From: Fructobacillus sp. EFB-N1
GTDB lineage: Bacteria > Bacillota > Bacilli > Lactobacillales > Lactobacillaceae
DNA length: 64,000 nt
Assembly (NCBI RefSeq): GCF_001038455.1
Contig: NZ_LDUY01000007.1
Span: 1-64,000, forward strand
Reading direction: 5' to 3'
Below the pieces are notes generated by a model. The model searched no databases and was not told the origin of the DNA. It worked only from the letters and a program-made list of their open reading frames with translations. A program made the translations under genes and the position numbers. Below are positions 52,948-62,294 of the stretch, piece after piece. Within the stretch, counting starts at the first letter, position 1. The number at the start of each line of letters is the position of its first letter.

Positions 52948-54279
52948 ATGACAATGGGTAAAATAAAAGCGATGAAGAAAACGATTGCACAGACAATTAA
53001 AGCAAAAGAGTGGCCAGAGAAGGTGGTGCTAGCCGTCTCTGGTGGCCTTGATTCCATGACACTCCTGGATTCATTGCACCGTTATCGACCAGACATCAAA
53101 CTGGTCGTTGTCCATGTCAATTATCAACTGCGTGGTGCCGCTTCCGATGGCGATGAAATCTTTGTGAGAAATCAGTGCCAAGCACGCCAAATTCCCTGTT
53201 ACTTTAAAAAGGTGACGGCGCCCGGAAACAGTGGCGTGGAGGCCTGGGCACGAAAGGTGCGTTACGATTTTTTTGACCAAGTTGCAAAAGAAACAGGTGC
53301 TCGGGCTGTTGTTTTGGCCCAGCACCAAGATGACCAGGTCGAAACACTATTATTACAATTAATTCGGGGTGGTCTAGCCCAGCAAAAAGTGGGGATGATG
53401 GGGCAGTCGGATTATTACTTGCGGCCCTTTCTGGACTTCTCAAAGGAAGAACTCAAAAACTACGCTAAAGATAATCAGGTCGAGTGGCGGGAAGATGCGA
53501 CGAATGCAGATCCTAGTTATACAGGTCGGAACCAGTTGCGCCACGAAATCATTCCGGCCTTAGCGACCATTAATGCCAAAGCGCAAGAACACTTAGCTGA
53601 TTTTGCCAAGCAGGAAGCTGTTGACCAAGAACTGCTGCAAGATCAGGCGAAGACATTTTTGCCGATTTTTCAGGCTGATTTTCACCAGGTGCCGAAACCT
53701 TGGTGGGAGAAAACAATCTTACTATGGCTACAAAATCAGGGCATCTATCAAGTCAAAAATGGACAAATGATTGCCATTTTGTCTTTATTAGCCAATGACC
53801 AAAAGCCCAATGGTCAGGTTGATTTGGGGGATGGCTGGATGATGATTAAGGCTTATTCACGGGTTCAACTTATAAAAGAAGAAAAAACTGTAAAAAATGA
53901 CCGAAAGCCCGAAGAACTTGTGTTAAAATTAGACCAATGGCAATTTTTTGACTGTGGCCAGCTTTTGTGGACCCAAAAAAGACCGCAAAAAGCTGATCAA
54001 GCCCTGGTTTTACCCGAACATTCGGTGGGCGTTTTAACGTTATCTTTGGCTAAAAAAGATGATCGTGTCCCTCTGAAAATCGGTACAAAATCAGTGCGTC
54101 GTCTCTTAATTGACAAAAAAATTCCGGTCACATTACGGGAAAAGACCTGGTTATTAAAAGATCAAAGTCAGGTAGTTTTGGCTGTTTGGCTAGGTCAACA
54201 GACTTGGTACCTGCCCGCCGGACGTGATCGTCCGAATGTAGCTAAGCAATGGTTAGTATGGCGAATTGAGGAAAATTAG
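52948..54279 (+). CDS. tilS: tRNA(Ile)-lysidine synthase
   Basis: This is a PP-loop ATPase with the signature LAVSGGLDSMTLLD about 26-39 residues from the start and the family motif HQDDQVETLLLQLIRGG near 125. C-terminal TilS domains end near VWRIEEN. It makes lysidine at C34 of tRNA-Ile(CAU). Start choice: 52948 is ten bases after an AGGGTGG that is buried in the preceding terminator hairpin; 52954 and 52972 are alternatives with no ribosome site. It overlaps hpt by one base. Confidence 0.92.
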   Translation: MTMGKIKAMKKTIAQTIKAKEWPEKVVLAVSGGLDSMTLLDSLHRYRPDIKLVVVHVNYQLRGAASDGDEIFVRNQCQARQIPCYFKKVTAPGNSGVEAWARKVRYDFFDQVAKETGARAVVLAQHQDDQVETLLLQLIRGGLAQQKVGMMGQSDYYLRPFLDFSKEELKNYAKDNQVEWREDATNADPSYTGRNQLRHEIIPALATINAKAQEHLADFAKQEAVDQELLQDQAKTFLPIFQADFHQVPKPWWEKTILLWLQNQGIYQVKNGQMIAILSLLANDQKPNGQVDLGDGWMMIKAYSRVQLIKEEKTVKNDRKPEELVLKLDQWQFFDCGQLLWTQKRPQKADQALVLPEHSVGVLTLSLAKKDDRVPLKIGTKSVRRLLIDKKIPVTLREKTWLLKDQSQVVLAVWLGQQTWYLPAGRDRPNVAKQWLVWRIEEN

Positions 54280-54815
54280 TGAATAACGATATCGAAGAAG
54301 TATTATTTGACCAAGAGCAAATCCACGAAGCAGCGGTTCGTCTTGGTCAAACCATTACCAAAGACTACGCGGGGAGAAAGCCTCTCGTGTTGTCAGTGCT
54401 CAAAGGTGCTTACCTTTGGACAGCGGATTTGGTCCGTGAAATCGATTTGTACGTCGATTTAGAATTTATTAAAATTTCTTCCTACCATGGTGGGGTAACA
54501 TCATCCAATGAAATTCAGTTGGTAACGGATGTCCAGTCGGATGTCGCTGGACGCGATGTCTTGATTATAGAAGACATCGTTGATACAGGTCAGTCCCTGC
54601 GGTTTTTGAAGGACTTACTTAAAGATCGTGGCGCCAATTCCGTGCAGGTCGCTACGTTCTTAGACAAAAAGGGTGGACGGAAGATTGAAATCGATGCCGA
54701 TTACGTTGGCTTCGATGTTCGCAACGAATTTGTTGTTGGCTATGGTTTAGACTATGCAGGCTTGTATCGTAACTTGCCTTACGTTGGTATTCTGAAAAAG
54801 GATATTTATAGTTAA
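54279..54815 (+). CDS. hpt: Hypoxanthine phosphoribosyltransferase
   Basis: The 178-residue type I PRTase has the PRPP loop VLIIEDIVDTGQSLRFL near 94-110 and the LSVLKGAYLWTADLVR start near 38. It salvages hypoxanthine and guanine. The start is GTG, overlapping the tilS stop codon. The tilS-hpt-ftsH order is the classical Firmicutes arrangement. Confidence 0.95.
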   Translation: MNNDIEEVLFDQEQIHEAAVRLGQTITKDYAGRKPLVLSVLKGAYLWTADLVREIDLYVDLEFIKISSYHGGVTSSNEIQLVTDVQSDVAGRDVLIIEDIVDTGQSLRFLKDLLKDRGANSVQVATFLDKKGGRKIEIDADYVGFDVRNEFVVGYGLDYAGLYRNLPYVGILKKDIYS

Positions 54816-54878
54816 CATCCATTTAATCTCGTACCCGTATAATTTATAGCAACTTTTATTCAAGATTGAGGACTCCCG

Positions 54879-56957
54879 ATGAAAAAAAATAACGGTGGCT
54901 TCTTTAGAAGCTCCTTTCTATATGTCATCATCTTCTTGGCGGTCATTGCTGGAATTTACTCACTAGTTGGTGGGTCAAATGGCGGAACAAAGACGTTATC
55001 ATCGTCTGACTTCGTTAAGCAATTGTCCGACAAGGAGATTGACTCTTTCACAATCCAGCCCGGTAACGACGTTTACACGGTGACTGGAACTTATAAAAAT
55101 AGCCAAAAGTCATCATCGACTGGTCAAGGCTTGAATAGCCTCTTGGCAAATCAGACTACGACAACGAAGTTTTCAACTTCTGTCTTGGAAAATGATTCAT
55201 CATTGAAGCAGATTACTGATTTGGCCAAGAAGACCAACACGGATATGACGACAAAGCCAGCACCATCTTCTGGCTTCTGGTTGAATTTGATTATTTCCAT
55301 TGTGCCATTGCTCTTAATTGTGGGTGTCTTCTACTTGATGATGTCCCAATCAAGCGGCAAGGGCGGTCAAGGCGGCATGATGGGTAACTTTGGTAAGTCA
55401 AAGGCAAAGCCTTCTGATCCGAAGGATAACAAGATTCGCTTTGAAAACGTTGCTGGTTCTGACGAAGAAAAGGAAGAACTGGTTGAAGTTGTTGAATTCT
55501 TGAAGTCGCCAAAGAAGTTCGTAGATATGGGCGCCCGTATTCCAAAGGGGGTTTTGCTTGAAGGCCCTCCCGGAACTGGTAAAACATTGCTAGCAAAGGC
55601 TGTTGCCGGTGAAGCTTCCGTACCATTCTTCTCAATGTCTGGTTCAGACTTCGTTGAAATGTTTGTCGGTGTTGGTGCTTCACGTGTTCGTGACTTGTTT
55701 GAGGAAGCCAAGAAGGCTGCCCCTGCCATTATCTTTATCGATGAAATCGATGCCGTTGGTCGTCGCCGTGGTTCTGGCGTTGGCGGTGGTAACGATGAAC
55801 GTGAGCAGACGTTGAACCAAATCTTGATTGAAATGGATGGATTTGAGAACTCTGAAGGTGTTATTATTCTGGCATCAACCAACCGTTCTGATGTTTTGGA
55901 TCCGGCCTTGCTTCGTTCAGGTCGTTTTGACCGAAAGATTTTGGTTGGCGCTCCTGACGTTAAGGGTCGTGAAGCAATTTTGAAGGTGCACGCTAAGAAC
56001 AAGCCATTGGCACCGGCCGTGGACTTGAAGGCGATTGCCCACCAAACACCTGGTTACGTTGGGGCTGATTTGGAAAACTTGTTGAACGAAGCTGCCTTGC
56101 TGGCTGCTCGTCGCGACAAGAAGTTAATCGACTCCGCTGACTTGGATGAAGCCGAAGATCGGATTTTCCAAGGACCTGCTAAGGCCAACCGGGCAATGTC
56201 CGAGTTGGAACGGAAGACAACCGCCTTCCACGAAGCCGGTCACGCCTTGGTTGGTTTGGTTCGTTCAAACGCATCCGTCGTTCGTAAGGTTACGATTGTG
56301 CCGCGTGGACGCATTGGTGGTTACGCTTTGATGACACCAAAGACAGATCGTTATAACATTCGTTATTCAGAAGCTAAGGAACAATTGGCTGGTTTGATGG
56401 GTGGACGTGCTGCCGAATTGGCAACATTTAACGAAGCTTCATCCGGTGCTGCGAACGATTTCCAGCAGGCAACGAATTTGGCCCGCCAAATGGTGACGGC
56501 CTATGGAATGTCTGAAAAGTTGGGTATGGTTCAACTTGAAGGAAATGCTTCTGTTGGCTATAGCGAACAGGGTGGCGCACAGTCATATTCAGACGAAACG
56601 GCTGCATTGATTGATGAAGAAGTTCGTCGTTTGACTAAGGAAGCCTTTGAGGAAGCAACAAAGATTTTGACGGAACACAAGGATAAGTTGGCAGCGATTG
56701 CTAATGCCTTGTTGGATGTTGAATCATTGGACGAAAAGCAAATTAAGGACATCTACGAAACTGGTCACTTCACCAAGAAGGGTGAAGAAGACGAAGATGA
56801 TGCCAAGTCATTTGATGAAACTAAGGCTTCTTTGGATCACAAGGAAGACGAAGTGGAAGATGAAGAGCAAAAGGGTGATGAAAACCCAACGAAGCCTCTT
56901 GATCAAAATGATAACCAAGCTGAATCGGCGGACGATACGACTGATTCAGATAAATAA
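54879..56957 (+). CDS. ftsH: ATP-dependent zinc metalloprotease FtsH
   Basis: The 692-residue protein has an N-terminal membrane helix (about 10-28), an extracytoplasmic domain and a second helix near 130-150. The AAA+ domain follows (Walker [14 protein letters not shown] near 229, Walker [12 protein letters not shown] near 286, [16 protein letters not shown] near 347), then the metalloprotease HEAGH near 450. The C-terminal ~70 residues are very acidic. It degrades membrane and regulatory proteins. GAGGA precedes the ATG and a TATAAT lies at about 54838. Confidence 0.97.
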   Translation: MKKNNGGFFRSSFLYVIIFLAVIAGIYSLVGGSNGGTKTLSSSDFVKQLSDKEIDSFTIQPGNDVYTVTGTYKNSQKSSSTGQGLNSLLANQTTTTKFSTSVLENDSSLKQITDLAKKTNTDMTTKPAPSSGFWLNLIISIVPLLLIVGVFYLMMSQSSGKGGQGGMMGNFGKSKAKPSDPKDNKIRFENVAGSDEEKEELVEVVEFLKSPKKFVDMGARIPKGVLLEGPPGTGKTLLAKAVAGEASVPFFSMSGSDFVEMFVGVGASRVRDLFEEAKKAAPAIIFIDEIDAVGRRRGSGVGGGNDEREQTLNQILIEMDGFENSEGVIILASTNRSDVLDPALLRSGRFDRKILVGAPDVKGREAILKVHAKNKPLAPAVDLKAIAHQTPGYVGADLENLLNEAALLAARRDKKLIDSADLDEAEDRIFQGPAKANRAMSELERKTTAFHEAGHALVGLVRSNASVVRKVTIVPRGRIGGYALMTPKTDRYNIRYSEAKEQLAGLMGGRAAELATFNEASSGAANDFQQATNLARQMVTAYGMSEKLGMVQLEGNASVGYSEQGGAQSYSDETAALIDEEVRRLTKEAFEEATKILTEHKDKLAAIANALLDVESLDEKQIKDIYETGHFTKKGEEDEDDAKSFDETKASLDHKEDEVEDEEQKGDENPTKPLDQNDNQAESADDTTDSDK

Positions 56958-56964
56958 GTTTTTT

Positions 56965-56993
56965 AAAAAAGTTGGCTTAGGCCGGCTTTTTCT
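56965..56993 (+). terminator. ftsH terminator
   Basis: AAAAAGTTGGC-ttag-GCCGGCTTTTT stem (one GU pair) is followed by C and TTTT. Confidence 0.75.
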
Positions 56994-57029
56994 TTTACAA
57001 TAAAGACAAGAACAAATAAAGGAATTCTT

Positions 57030-57980
57030 ATGTCAGATCAATTAATTAAGGTCATTACAAAAGATGAGGCCTTCCGTGCCTTTGCCATTGACGGGACAAA
57101 GTTAGTCCAAGAAGCAGCAAGCGCTCACCATGCCTCACGGATTGCAACGGTCGTCCTCGGACGGGCATTGCTCGCAACAGAAATCTTGGCCCAGGCAACT
57201 TTGAAGGGCGAAGAGCGTCTTGGTGTGAAGATTGACGGGAAGGGACCGATTGGCAACGTTGTAACGGAAGCGGACGCTCATGGGGCGGTTCGTGGCTACG
57301 TAACCAATCCTCAATTGGAACCAATCGTTAACGATGACAATCAATTGAACGTGGCTGGCGCTGTTGGCAACCATGGTTCTTTCCAAGTGACGAAATTGGC
57401 ACCTTATTCGAAGCCGTACCTCGGTCAATCGATTATTGTTTCTGGTGAAATTGGTGATGATTTCACCTACTATTTGACACAATCAGAACAGATTCCATCC
57501 GTGATTGGTGTCGGTGTAACGATGAACCCGGATGACACGGTTGCGTCTGCTGGTGGTTTTTTGGTTCAGGCATTGCCAGGAGCGACAGATGCTCAGTTGG
57601 ATCAATTGGACGAGCACTTAAAGCAGATGACACCACTTTCTGAACTCTTGTCTGAAAAGAAAGGTCCACTGGCTGTTTTGGATGATCTTTTGGGCAAGGA
57701 TAACTATACGTCTCTGGCTTCTGTAGCTGTTGGCATCGCCGCTGAACCACCCAAGGAAGCTTATGGTGAGATGTTAGCAACGCTGCCATCCCATGAAGTC
57801 CAGGCGATGATTGATGAGGATGGCGGGGCTGAAGTGGTCGGACGTTTCTCAGGCAAGAAGCATTACTTTGAAGCCAATGAGCTAGAAGGAATCTTAAGTA
57901 AGATTTTAAAGCGTGAGGCCGAAGCAGAAGAAAAAGATGATGAAAAATCAGCTGCTGATAACGAAAACAAGCAGGACTAA
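57030..57980 (+). CDS. hslO: Hsp33-family chaperone lacking all redox cysteines
   Basis: The 316-residue protein has the complete Hsp33 core: ASAHHASRIATVVLGRALLA near 30-49, GNVVTEADAHGAVRGYV near 75 and AGGFLVQALPGA near 174. In canonical Hsp33 the C-terminal switch carries CxCS and CxxC, which bind zinc and form disulfides on oxidation. Here those places read about IAAE (236-239) and GRFS (271-274), and the protein contains no cysteine. The surrounding DEDGGAEVVGRFSGKKHYFEANEL still aligns. The chaperone could be always active or switched in another way. A charged tail ends the protein. It lies between ftsH and lysS as usual. Confidence 0.9.
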   Translation: MSDQLIKVITKDEAFRAFAIDGTKLVQEAASAHHASRIATVVLGRALLATEILAQATLKGEERLGVKIDGKGPIGNVVTEADAHGAVRGYVTNPQLEPIVNDDNQLNVAGAVGNHGSFQVTKLAPYSKPYLGQSIIVSGEIGDDFTYYLTQSEQIPSVIGVGVTMNPDDTVASAGGFLVQALPGATDAQLDQLDEHLKQMTPLSELLSEKKGPLAVLDDLLGKDNYTSLASVAVGIAAEPPKEAYGEMLATLPSHEVQAMIDEDGGAEVVGRFSGKKHYFEANELEGILSKILKREAEAEEKDDEKSAADNENKQD

Positions 57981-58015
57981 CGCTTCTTAAAAAAACGGAA
58001 AAAAGACCATGAGAT

Positions 58016-58044
58016 GGGCAAACCAGGCGGTTCGCCCTTTTGTC
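58016..58044 (+). terminator. hslO terminator (weak)
   Basis: GGGCAAACC and GGTTCGCCC pair with one mismatch and are followed by TTTTGTCTT. Confidence 0.5.
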
Positions 58045-58082
58045 TTGGCCGTTGTTTTGTTATACTGGAACAAGATAAATGA

Positions 58083-58094
58083 GCGAATATTCGC
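58083..58094. promoter_or_regulatory. Palindrome in the lysS leader
   Basis: GCGAATATTCGC is a 12-bp perfect palindrome between a TATACT box (near 58060) and the ribosome site of lysS. Its role is unknown. Confidence 0.3.
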
Positions 58095-58114
58095 CGACAG
58101 GAAGGTAGATAGAC

Positions 58115-59602
58115 ATGGCTGAAGAAAAAGCCTTAAATGATCAAATGGTCGCCCGCCGTCAGAAGATGAAGGCGCTGGTTGATGATTTGAGCATTGATCC
58201 ATTTGGACATCGTTTTGACCGAGACGCTTTGGCAGCGGACCTCCATGAACAATACGATGAGAAGACACAAGAAGAGTTAGAAGCAAACCCTGTAGAGGTC
58301 ATCATTGCTGGCCGAATGGTCGCTAAACGTGGTGCCGGAAAAGTTATCTTTGCTGACGTCCGTGACCGCTCAGGTGAAATTCAAGTTTATGCTCGTCGTG
58401 ATGACTTGGGTGATAATTACCCAATCATTAAGCGTGCTGATTTGGGTGACTTCTTAGGAATTAAGGGTCAAGTGATGAAGACGGAGGCTGGTGAATTAAC
58501 CATCTTGGTTAAGCACTTGACTCACTTGTCAAAGGCCTTGCGTCCAATGCCCGACAAGTTCCACGGTATTTCAGATGTTGAAACGCGTTACCGTAAGCGC
58601 TATCTTGATTTGATTGCCAACAAGGAATCTTTGACTCGGTTTCAAAACCGTTCAAAGATCGTTTCAGCTATCCGGGCCTTTATGGATGGTCACGATTTCT
58701 TAGAAGTGGAAACACCAATCTTACAAACGCAAGCCGGTGGTGCGGCTGCTAAGCCATTTATTACCCACCACAACGCCTTGAACATCGATATGTACATGCG
58801 AATCGCAACTGAATTGTATTTGAAGCGTTTGGTTGTTGGGGGTATGGAACGGGTTTATGAAATCGGTCGAATTTTCCGAAATGAAGGAATGGATCCAAAG
58901 CATAATCCCGAATTTACAACCTTGGAATCATATGCTGCTTATTGGGATTTCACAGACGTAATGGACGAAACGGAAGGGATCTTCCGCGCTGCCGCTAAGG
59001 TTGTTCATCCTGATTTGCAAGTAAATTACCAAGGCACTGACATTGATTTGTCAAAGCCATTTGCTCGTAAGCATATGGTTGACTTGATTAAGGAAAAGAC
59101 CGGTGTTGACTTCTGGCCAGAAATGACGGTTGAAGAAGCTCGCCAATTGGCGGATGAACACCACGTGAAGTACGAACGGTACTGGCAGGTTGGCCACATT
59201 ATCAACGAATTCTTTGACAACTTTGTTGAAGACACGTTGGAACAACCAACTTTCGTCTATGGTCACCCAGTGGAAGTTTCACCATTGGCTAAGAAGAATG
59301 CTGATGACCCACGCTTTACGGACCGATTTGAGTTGTACATCGTTGGTTCTGAATTTGCTAACGCCTTTACTGAATTGAACGATCCAATCGACCAACGAGC
59401 TCGTTTTGAAGCCCAAGCGGCCGAACGTGATAACGGTAATGACGAAGCTGAAGGTATCGATGAAGACTTCTTAGAGGCCTTGGAATACGGTATGCCACCT
59501 ACAGGTGGTTTGGGCATTGGAATTGATCGTTTGGTTATGCTCCTAACGGATGCCGCTTCTATTCGTGATGTTGTGTTGTTCCCAACAATGCGTCCAGAAT
59601 AA
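58115..59602 (+). CDS. lysS: Lysyl-tRNA synthetase, class II
   Basis: The 495-residue enzyme has an N-terminal OB-fold anticodon-binding domain and a class II catalytic core, with motif 2 [20 protein letters not shown] near 252-271 and motif 3 [13 protein letters not shown] near 468-480. It charges tRNA-Lys. GGAAGG precedes the ATG. The dus gene that often separates hslO and lysS is absent here. Confidence 0.97.
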   Translation: MAEEKALNDQMVARRQKMKALVDDLSIDPFGHRFDRDALAADLHEQYDEKTQEELEANPVEVIIAGRMVAKRGAGKVIFADVRDRSGEIQVYARRDDLGDNYPIIKRADLGDFLGIKGQVMKTEAGELTILVKHLTHLSKALRPMPDKFHGISDVETRYRKRYLDLIANKESLTRFQNRSKIVSAIRAFMDGHDFLEVETPILQTQAGGAAAKPFITHHNALNIDMYMRIATELYLKRLVVGGMERVYEIGRIFRNEGMDPKHNPEFTTLESYAAYWDFTDVMDETEGIFRAAAKVVHPDLQVNYQGTDIDLSKPFARKHMVDLIKEKTGVDFWPEMTVEEARQLADEHHVKYERYWQVGHIINEFFDNFVEDTLEQPTFVYGHPVEVSPLAKKNADDPRFTDRFELYIVGSEFANAFTELNDPIDQRARFEAQAAERDNGNDEAEGIDEDFLEALEYGMPPTGGLGIGIDRLVMLLTDAASIRDVVLFPTMRPE

Positions 59603-59626
59603 TTATGTATTTTAACAAATAAATAG

Positions 59627-59655
59627 TTGACACGCTTGGTCCAATTTTGTATACT
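59627..59655 (+). promoter_or_regulatory. Promoter of tRNA-Asn copy 1
   Basis: TTGACA (59627-59632), a 17-base spacer and TATACT (59650-59655) form a near-perfect promoter 25 bases before the tRNA. Confidence 0.85.
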
Positions 59656-59680
59656 AATATAGTTGAGCCAAGCGCTTTAT

Positions 59681-59753
59681 TCCGACTTAGCTCAGTTGGT
59701 AGAGCACCTGACTGTTAATCAGGTTGTCGCCGGTTCGAGCCCGGCAGTCGGAG
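59681..59753 (+). tRNA. tRNA-Asn (GTT), copy 1
   Basis: The 73-nt cloverleaf has acceptor TCCGACT/AGTCGGA with discriminator G, D stem GCTC/GAGC, anticodon stem CTGAC around the GTT anticodon and T loop TTCGAGC. CCA is not encoded. It is identical to the copy at 62488. Its own promoter lies upstream and a terminator downstream. Confidence 0.97.
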
Positions 59754-59756
59754 TAT

Positions 59757-59791
59757 TAAAAAAGACCAGACAGAAATGTCTGGTCTTTTTT
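59757..59791 (+). terminator. Terminator of tRNA-Asn copy 1
   Basis: AAAAAAGACCAGAC-agaaat-GTCTGGTCTTTTTT, a perfect long stem with T6. Confidence 0.9.
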
Positions 59792-59902
59792 GGTTGAAAC
59801 CATCCCGAGGTTATCCTTTGAAGTCTAAGGTTCGTCTTTTTTAATGCTGGAAAATAATACATAAAGACTGGGACACAGGGCTCAGGCAATGAAGGAGAAA
59901 TT

Positions 59903-59938
59903 ATGGCACAGCTAAGGGAAACGGGTCGAATGACTTAG
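59903..59938 (+). CDS. Possible 11-residue leader peptide
   Basis: ATG with GAAGGAG five bases upstream opens an 11-codon frame (MAQLRETGRMT) that ends inside the AGCTAAG/CTTAGCT hairpin. The ribosome site is as good as any in the window. It may be a translated leader, a remnant of a gene start, or chance. Confidence 0.25.
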   Translation: MAQLRETGRMT

Positions 59939-60249
59939 CTTTGTAGGTTGCTGCCACTAGTCGGAAAGGCTTCCTGCAAAATAATGACGACATTCAGTTT
60001 TTTCTGTGTCGTGCCTGCTCTTACTTAAGCGACACAAGTTAAATCTATTTCAAATTTTCTAAAGGCAATAACTTTTTTTAAAAAAAGTGCCTATTAGCAA
60101 AGGAGTATGAAAAATAATTTCACCCATTAAATTATTTTTTTATTAAAAATTATCAATATAGCAAAGCTACTATTAATGAATTTTCCCTGTATTTCTTATT
60201 AATCGTCAATTTCGTGATAATTTTTTAATGAGAGGGATAATAATTGTCC

Positions 60250-60278
60250 TTGTTAGCTGAAATCAATAGCGCTATACT
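60250..60278 (+). promoter_or_regulatory. Promoter of the MFS transporter gene
   Basis: TTGTTA (60250-60255), 17 bases, TATACT (60273-60278). The palindrome ATAGCGCTAT (60266-60275) overlaps the -10 box and may be an operator. A TAGCG/CGCTA dyad lies further down in the leader near 60322. Confidence 0.6.
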
Positions 60279-60364
60279 GAACAATAGTGTTTTGCCAATA
60301 GTGGCAGCACCGGAGAAATAATTAGCGTCCGTGAGCGCTAGTTTTGAAAGGAAGTATATTTAAT

Positions 60365-61621
60365 ATGGCAGATTTTCCCCCTATGCAACCGACGGAGGTT
60401 TTGCGGCATAAGCACTTTTCCAAAAATCAGAAGTTGACCCTATGGTCGACAACAGCTGGTTTTGGGCTTGAAAATATGGATGTGATGTTCATTTCTTTTG
60501 CCTTATCTTCAATTATCGCTTCTTTGCGTATTAGTAACTTTGCAGGTGGGTTGATAGCAACAATCTTTTCTCTAGGAACGCTTGTTGGTGGTTTGTGCTT
60601 TGGTATGCTGGCTGATAAATTCGGCCGGGCACGTATTTTTACGAGTACACTGGTCATTGTCGCTTTGGCAACCGCAGGAATGTACTTTGCCCATAATATT
60701 TGGGTTTTGTATGCGCTACGTTTTATTGTGGGTGCGGGCACCGGGGCTGAGTATAGCGCCGGCGTAACAATGGTGGCCGAAGCCTTTGCAGGCAAGAAAA
60801 TCGGTCGGTTGATGTCTATCGTGCAAATTGGTGGGCAAGGTGGGTCAGTTTTGGCAGCCTTGTCAGCGGCCTTTATCATCCCTCGTTGGGGTTGGAACGC
60901 CTTATTCTTGGTGGGCCTTTTGCCTATAATTTTTGCATTTTTAATTCGGATTCACCTCAAGGATAGTGAGGAATTTGAGCACGCAAAAGAGCACCGCCAG
61001 GAAAATCAGCAAGAAAACAGTCGTGTGCCCCTTTTAGCAGTTTTTCAGACGCCGGCGATGGCGCTGCAAACGATTGGCCTGATTTTGATGATGATGATTC
61101 AAACGGGTGGGTACTACGGGTTAATGAACTGGTTACCTAAGATTATGCAAAAGCAATTGGGTCTCTCAATTTCTTCCTCCTCAATGTGGATGATTGCGAC
61201 CATTGCAGGAATGTCTTTGGGTATGTACGCCTTTGGTTTTATTTTAGATAACTTTGGTCCACGCTTGGCCTTTGGTATCTTCTTGGTTGTTGCAGCCGCT
61301 TCCGTTTATTTGATCCCGATGGCTAATAGCGCTTGGTCATTACTATTGATCATGATGATGGTTGGCTTTTTCTCAAATGGTATGTATGGTGGTTACGGTG
61401 TTGTTGTTTCCCGATTATATGGAACTGATATCCGTGTGACAGCTAATTCCGTTGTTTCCTGTGTTGGAAAGCTCTTTGGTGGTTTCTTCCCGGCCTTGAT
61501 TGGTCTGATGATGGATAAGACATCGCTGTCAGTGGTCATGATGTTCTTCTCAGCCATTTATATTTTTTCTTTCTTAGTGATGCTGTCGATTCCTGCATTG
61601 GGTAAGAAAACTCAATTTTAA
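60365..61621 (+). CDS. MFS transporter, metabolite:H+ symporter type
   Basis: The 418-residue protein has 12 membrane helices. Motif A is GMLADKFGRARIF near 79, and the helix-4/5 segment RFIVGAGTGAEYSAG lies near 118-132. After a charged central loop (about 200-220) the second bundle begins. The pattern resembles the aromatic-acid:H+ symporter and related organic-anion importers. I start at 60365; the frame reaches a TTG seven codons upstream that lies inside the ribosome site AAAGGAAG. The substrate is unknown. It stands alone between promoter and terminator. Confidence 0.82.
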   Translation: MADFPPMQPTEVLRHKHFSKNQKLTLWSTTAGFGLENMDVMFISFALSSIIASLRISNFAGGLIATIFSLGTLVGGLCFGMLADKFGRARIFTSTLVIVALATAGMYFAHNIWVLYALRFIVGAGTGAEYSAGVTMVAEAFAGKKIGRLMSIVQIGGQGGSVLAALSAAFIIPRWGWNALFLVGLLPIIFAFLIRIHLKDSEEFEHAKEHRQENQQENSRVPLLAVFQTPAMALQTIGLILMMMIQTGGYYGLMNWLPKIMQKQLGLSISSSSMWMIATIAGMSLGMYAFGFILDNFGPRLAFGIFLVVAAASVYLIPMANSAWSLLLIMMMVGFFSNGMYGGYGVVVSRLYGTDIRVTANSVVSCVGKLFGGFFPALIGLMMDKTSLSVVMMFFSAIYIFSFLVMLSIPALGKKTQF

Positions 61622-61634
61622 TAATTAATATAGT

Positions 61635-61713
61635 AAAAAACCAGGTAAAATCTGTTAAATCACTCCATCAGTGCCAAGCATCGGGCGTGATTCATAGGCT
61701 TACCTGGTTTTTA
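61635..61713. terminator. Bidirectional long hairpin terminator
   Basis: AAAAAACCAGGTAA pairs with TTACCTGGTTTTT across a 50-base loop that contains an inner ATCAC/GTGAT pairing. It lies between the MFS gene (+) and the oxidoreductase gene (-). Confidence 0.65.
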
Positions 61714-61724
61714 GTATTGAACAA

Positions 61725-62294
61725 TTACTTGACCACGGCAAAGCCACCAGTCCAAGCAATTTGTTTCGTCACGGCTAAGGTCATTTGCAAGAAGCCAATG
61801 GATTCTAATTCACGGGCGCGGCGCAAAGAACCAGCATCAATCACGGCCAAGTCGCTACCTTCGAAGGCTTTTTGCAGCAATTCCTTGCTGTCCTTGTTAT
61901 CACCGACGGTCAAAACTTCAGTGGGATTGTTGCCGACTTTACCGGATACAAGGTTAGCTGCAAAGACGGTATTAAAAGCCTTCAAGACGTGACTGTCTGG
62001 TAAATCAGCCTGTAACTGGGCAGTCGCTGAAGAGTCAGATGGGACATCCAGGCTGTCAAAAGTTTTAAAATTAACAGGGTTGGTTGTCTCAACAATCGTT
62101 TTTCCGGCAAATTTTTGCTGGTATTCTTTAGCAATGCTTGCTAAAGCGGCGTAAGGGACGGCCAAGATGACTAAGTCAGCCACCGTGTCCGCCTTATGTT
62201 CGGTTGTTACATAGTCGACTTGATTGCCGGCTTTTTCCAATTGAGCACCAACGGCTGAGCCGATATTTCCTTTACCAAAAACAGTAACATTCAT
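61725..62294 (-). CDS. NADP oxidoreductase, F420-dependent reductase-like
   Basis: The 189-residue Rossmann protein starts NVTVFGKGNIGSAVGAQLEKAG (NADP-binding GxGxxG variant), with ADLVILAVPYAAL near 40 and VLKAFNTVFA near 103, and ends in a helical segment with ARELESIGFLQ. It belongs to the small NADPH-dependent F420 reductase/ferric reductase-like family, whose members in lactic acid bacteria do not use F420. The physiological substrate is unknown. GGAGA precedes the ATG. Confidence 0.8.
   Translation of the reverse strand: MNVTVFGKGNIGSAVGAQLEKAGNQVDYVTTEHKADTVADLVILAVPYAALASIAKEYQQKFAGKTIVETTNPVNFKTFDSLDVPSDSSATAQLQADLPDSHVLKAFNTVFAANLVSGKVGNNPTEVLTVGDNKDSKELLQKAFEGSDLAVIDAGSLRRARELESIGFLQMTLAVTKQIAWTGGFAVVK

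Larger units (their letters stand above)
59794..60364. other. Gene-free stretch, part structured, part AT-rich
   Basis: No convincing protein gene lies here. The segment 59865-60020 is clearly less AT-rich than its surroundings and holds several dyads: GACACAG with CTGTGTC (about 59874 and 60004), AGCTAAG with CTTAGCT (59910-59916, 59934-59940), GGAA/TTCC near 59963 and ACGACA...CAG with CTG-TGTCGT. This suggests a structured RNA or a repeat element of unknown family. From 60030 to 60245 the DNA is very AT-rich, with a bulged AGGCA/TGCCT hairpin at 60063-60094. The promoter of the MFS gene ends the stretch. Confidence 0.5.

Noticed and set aside
59870-60030. Minus-strand ~30-residue frame starting MSSLFCRK in the intergenic island
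   Set aside because: No ribosome site is seen and it overlaps the dyads that look like RNA structure. It is treated as chance.
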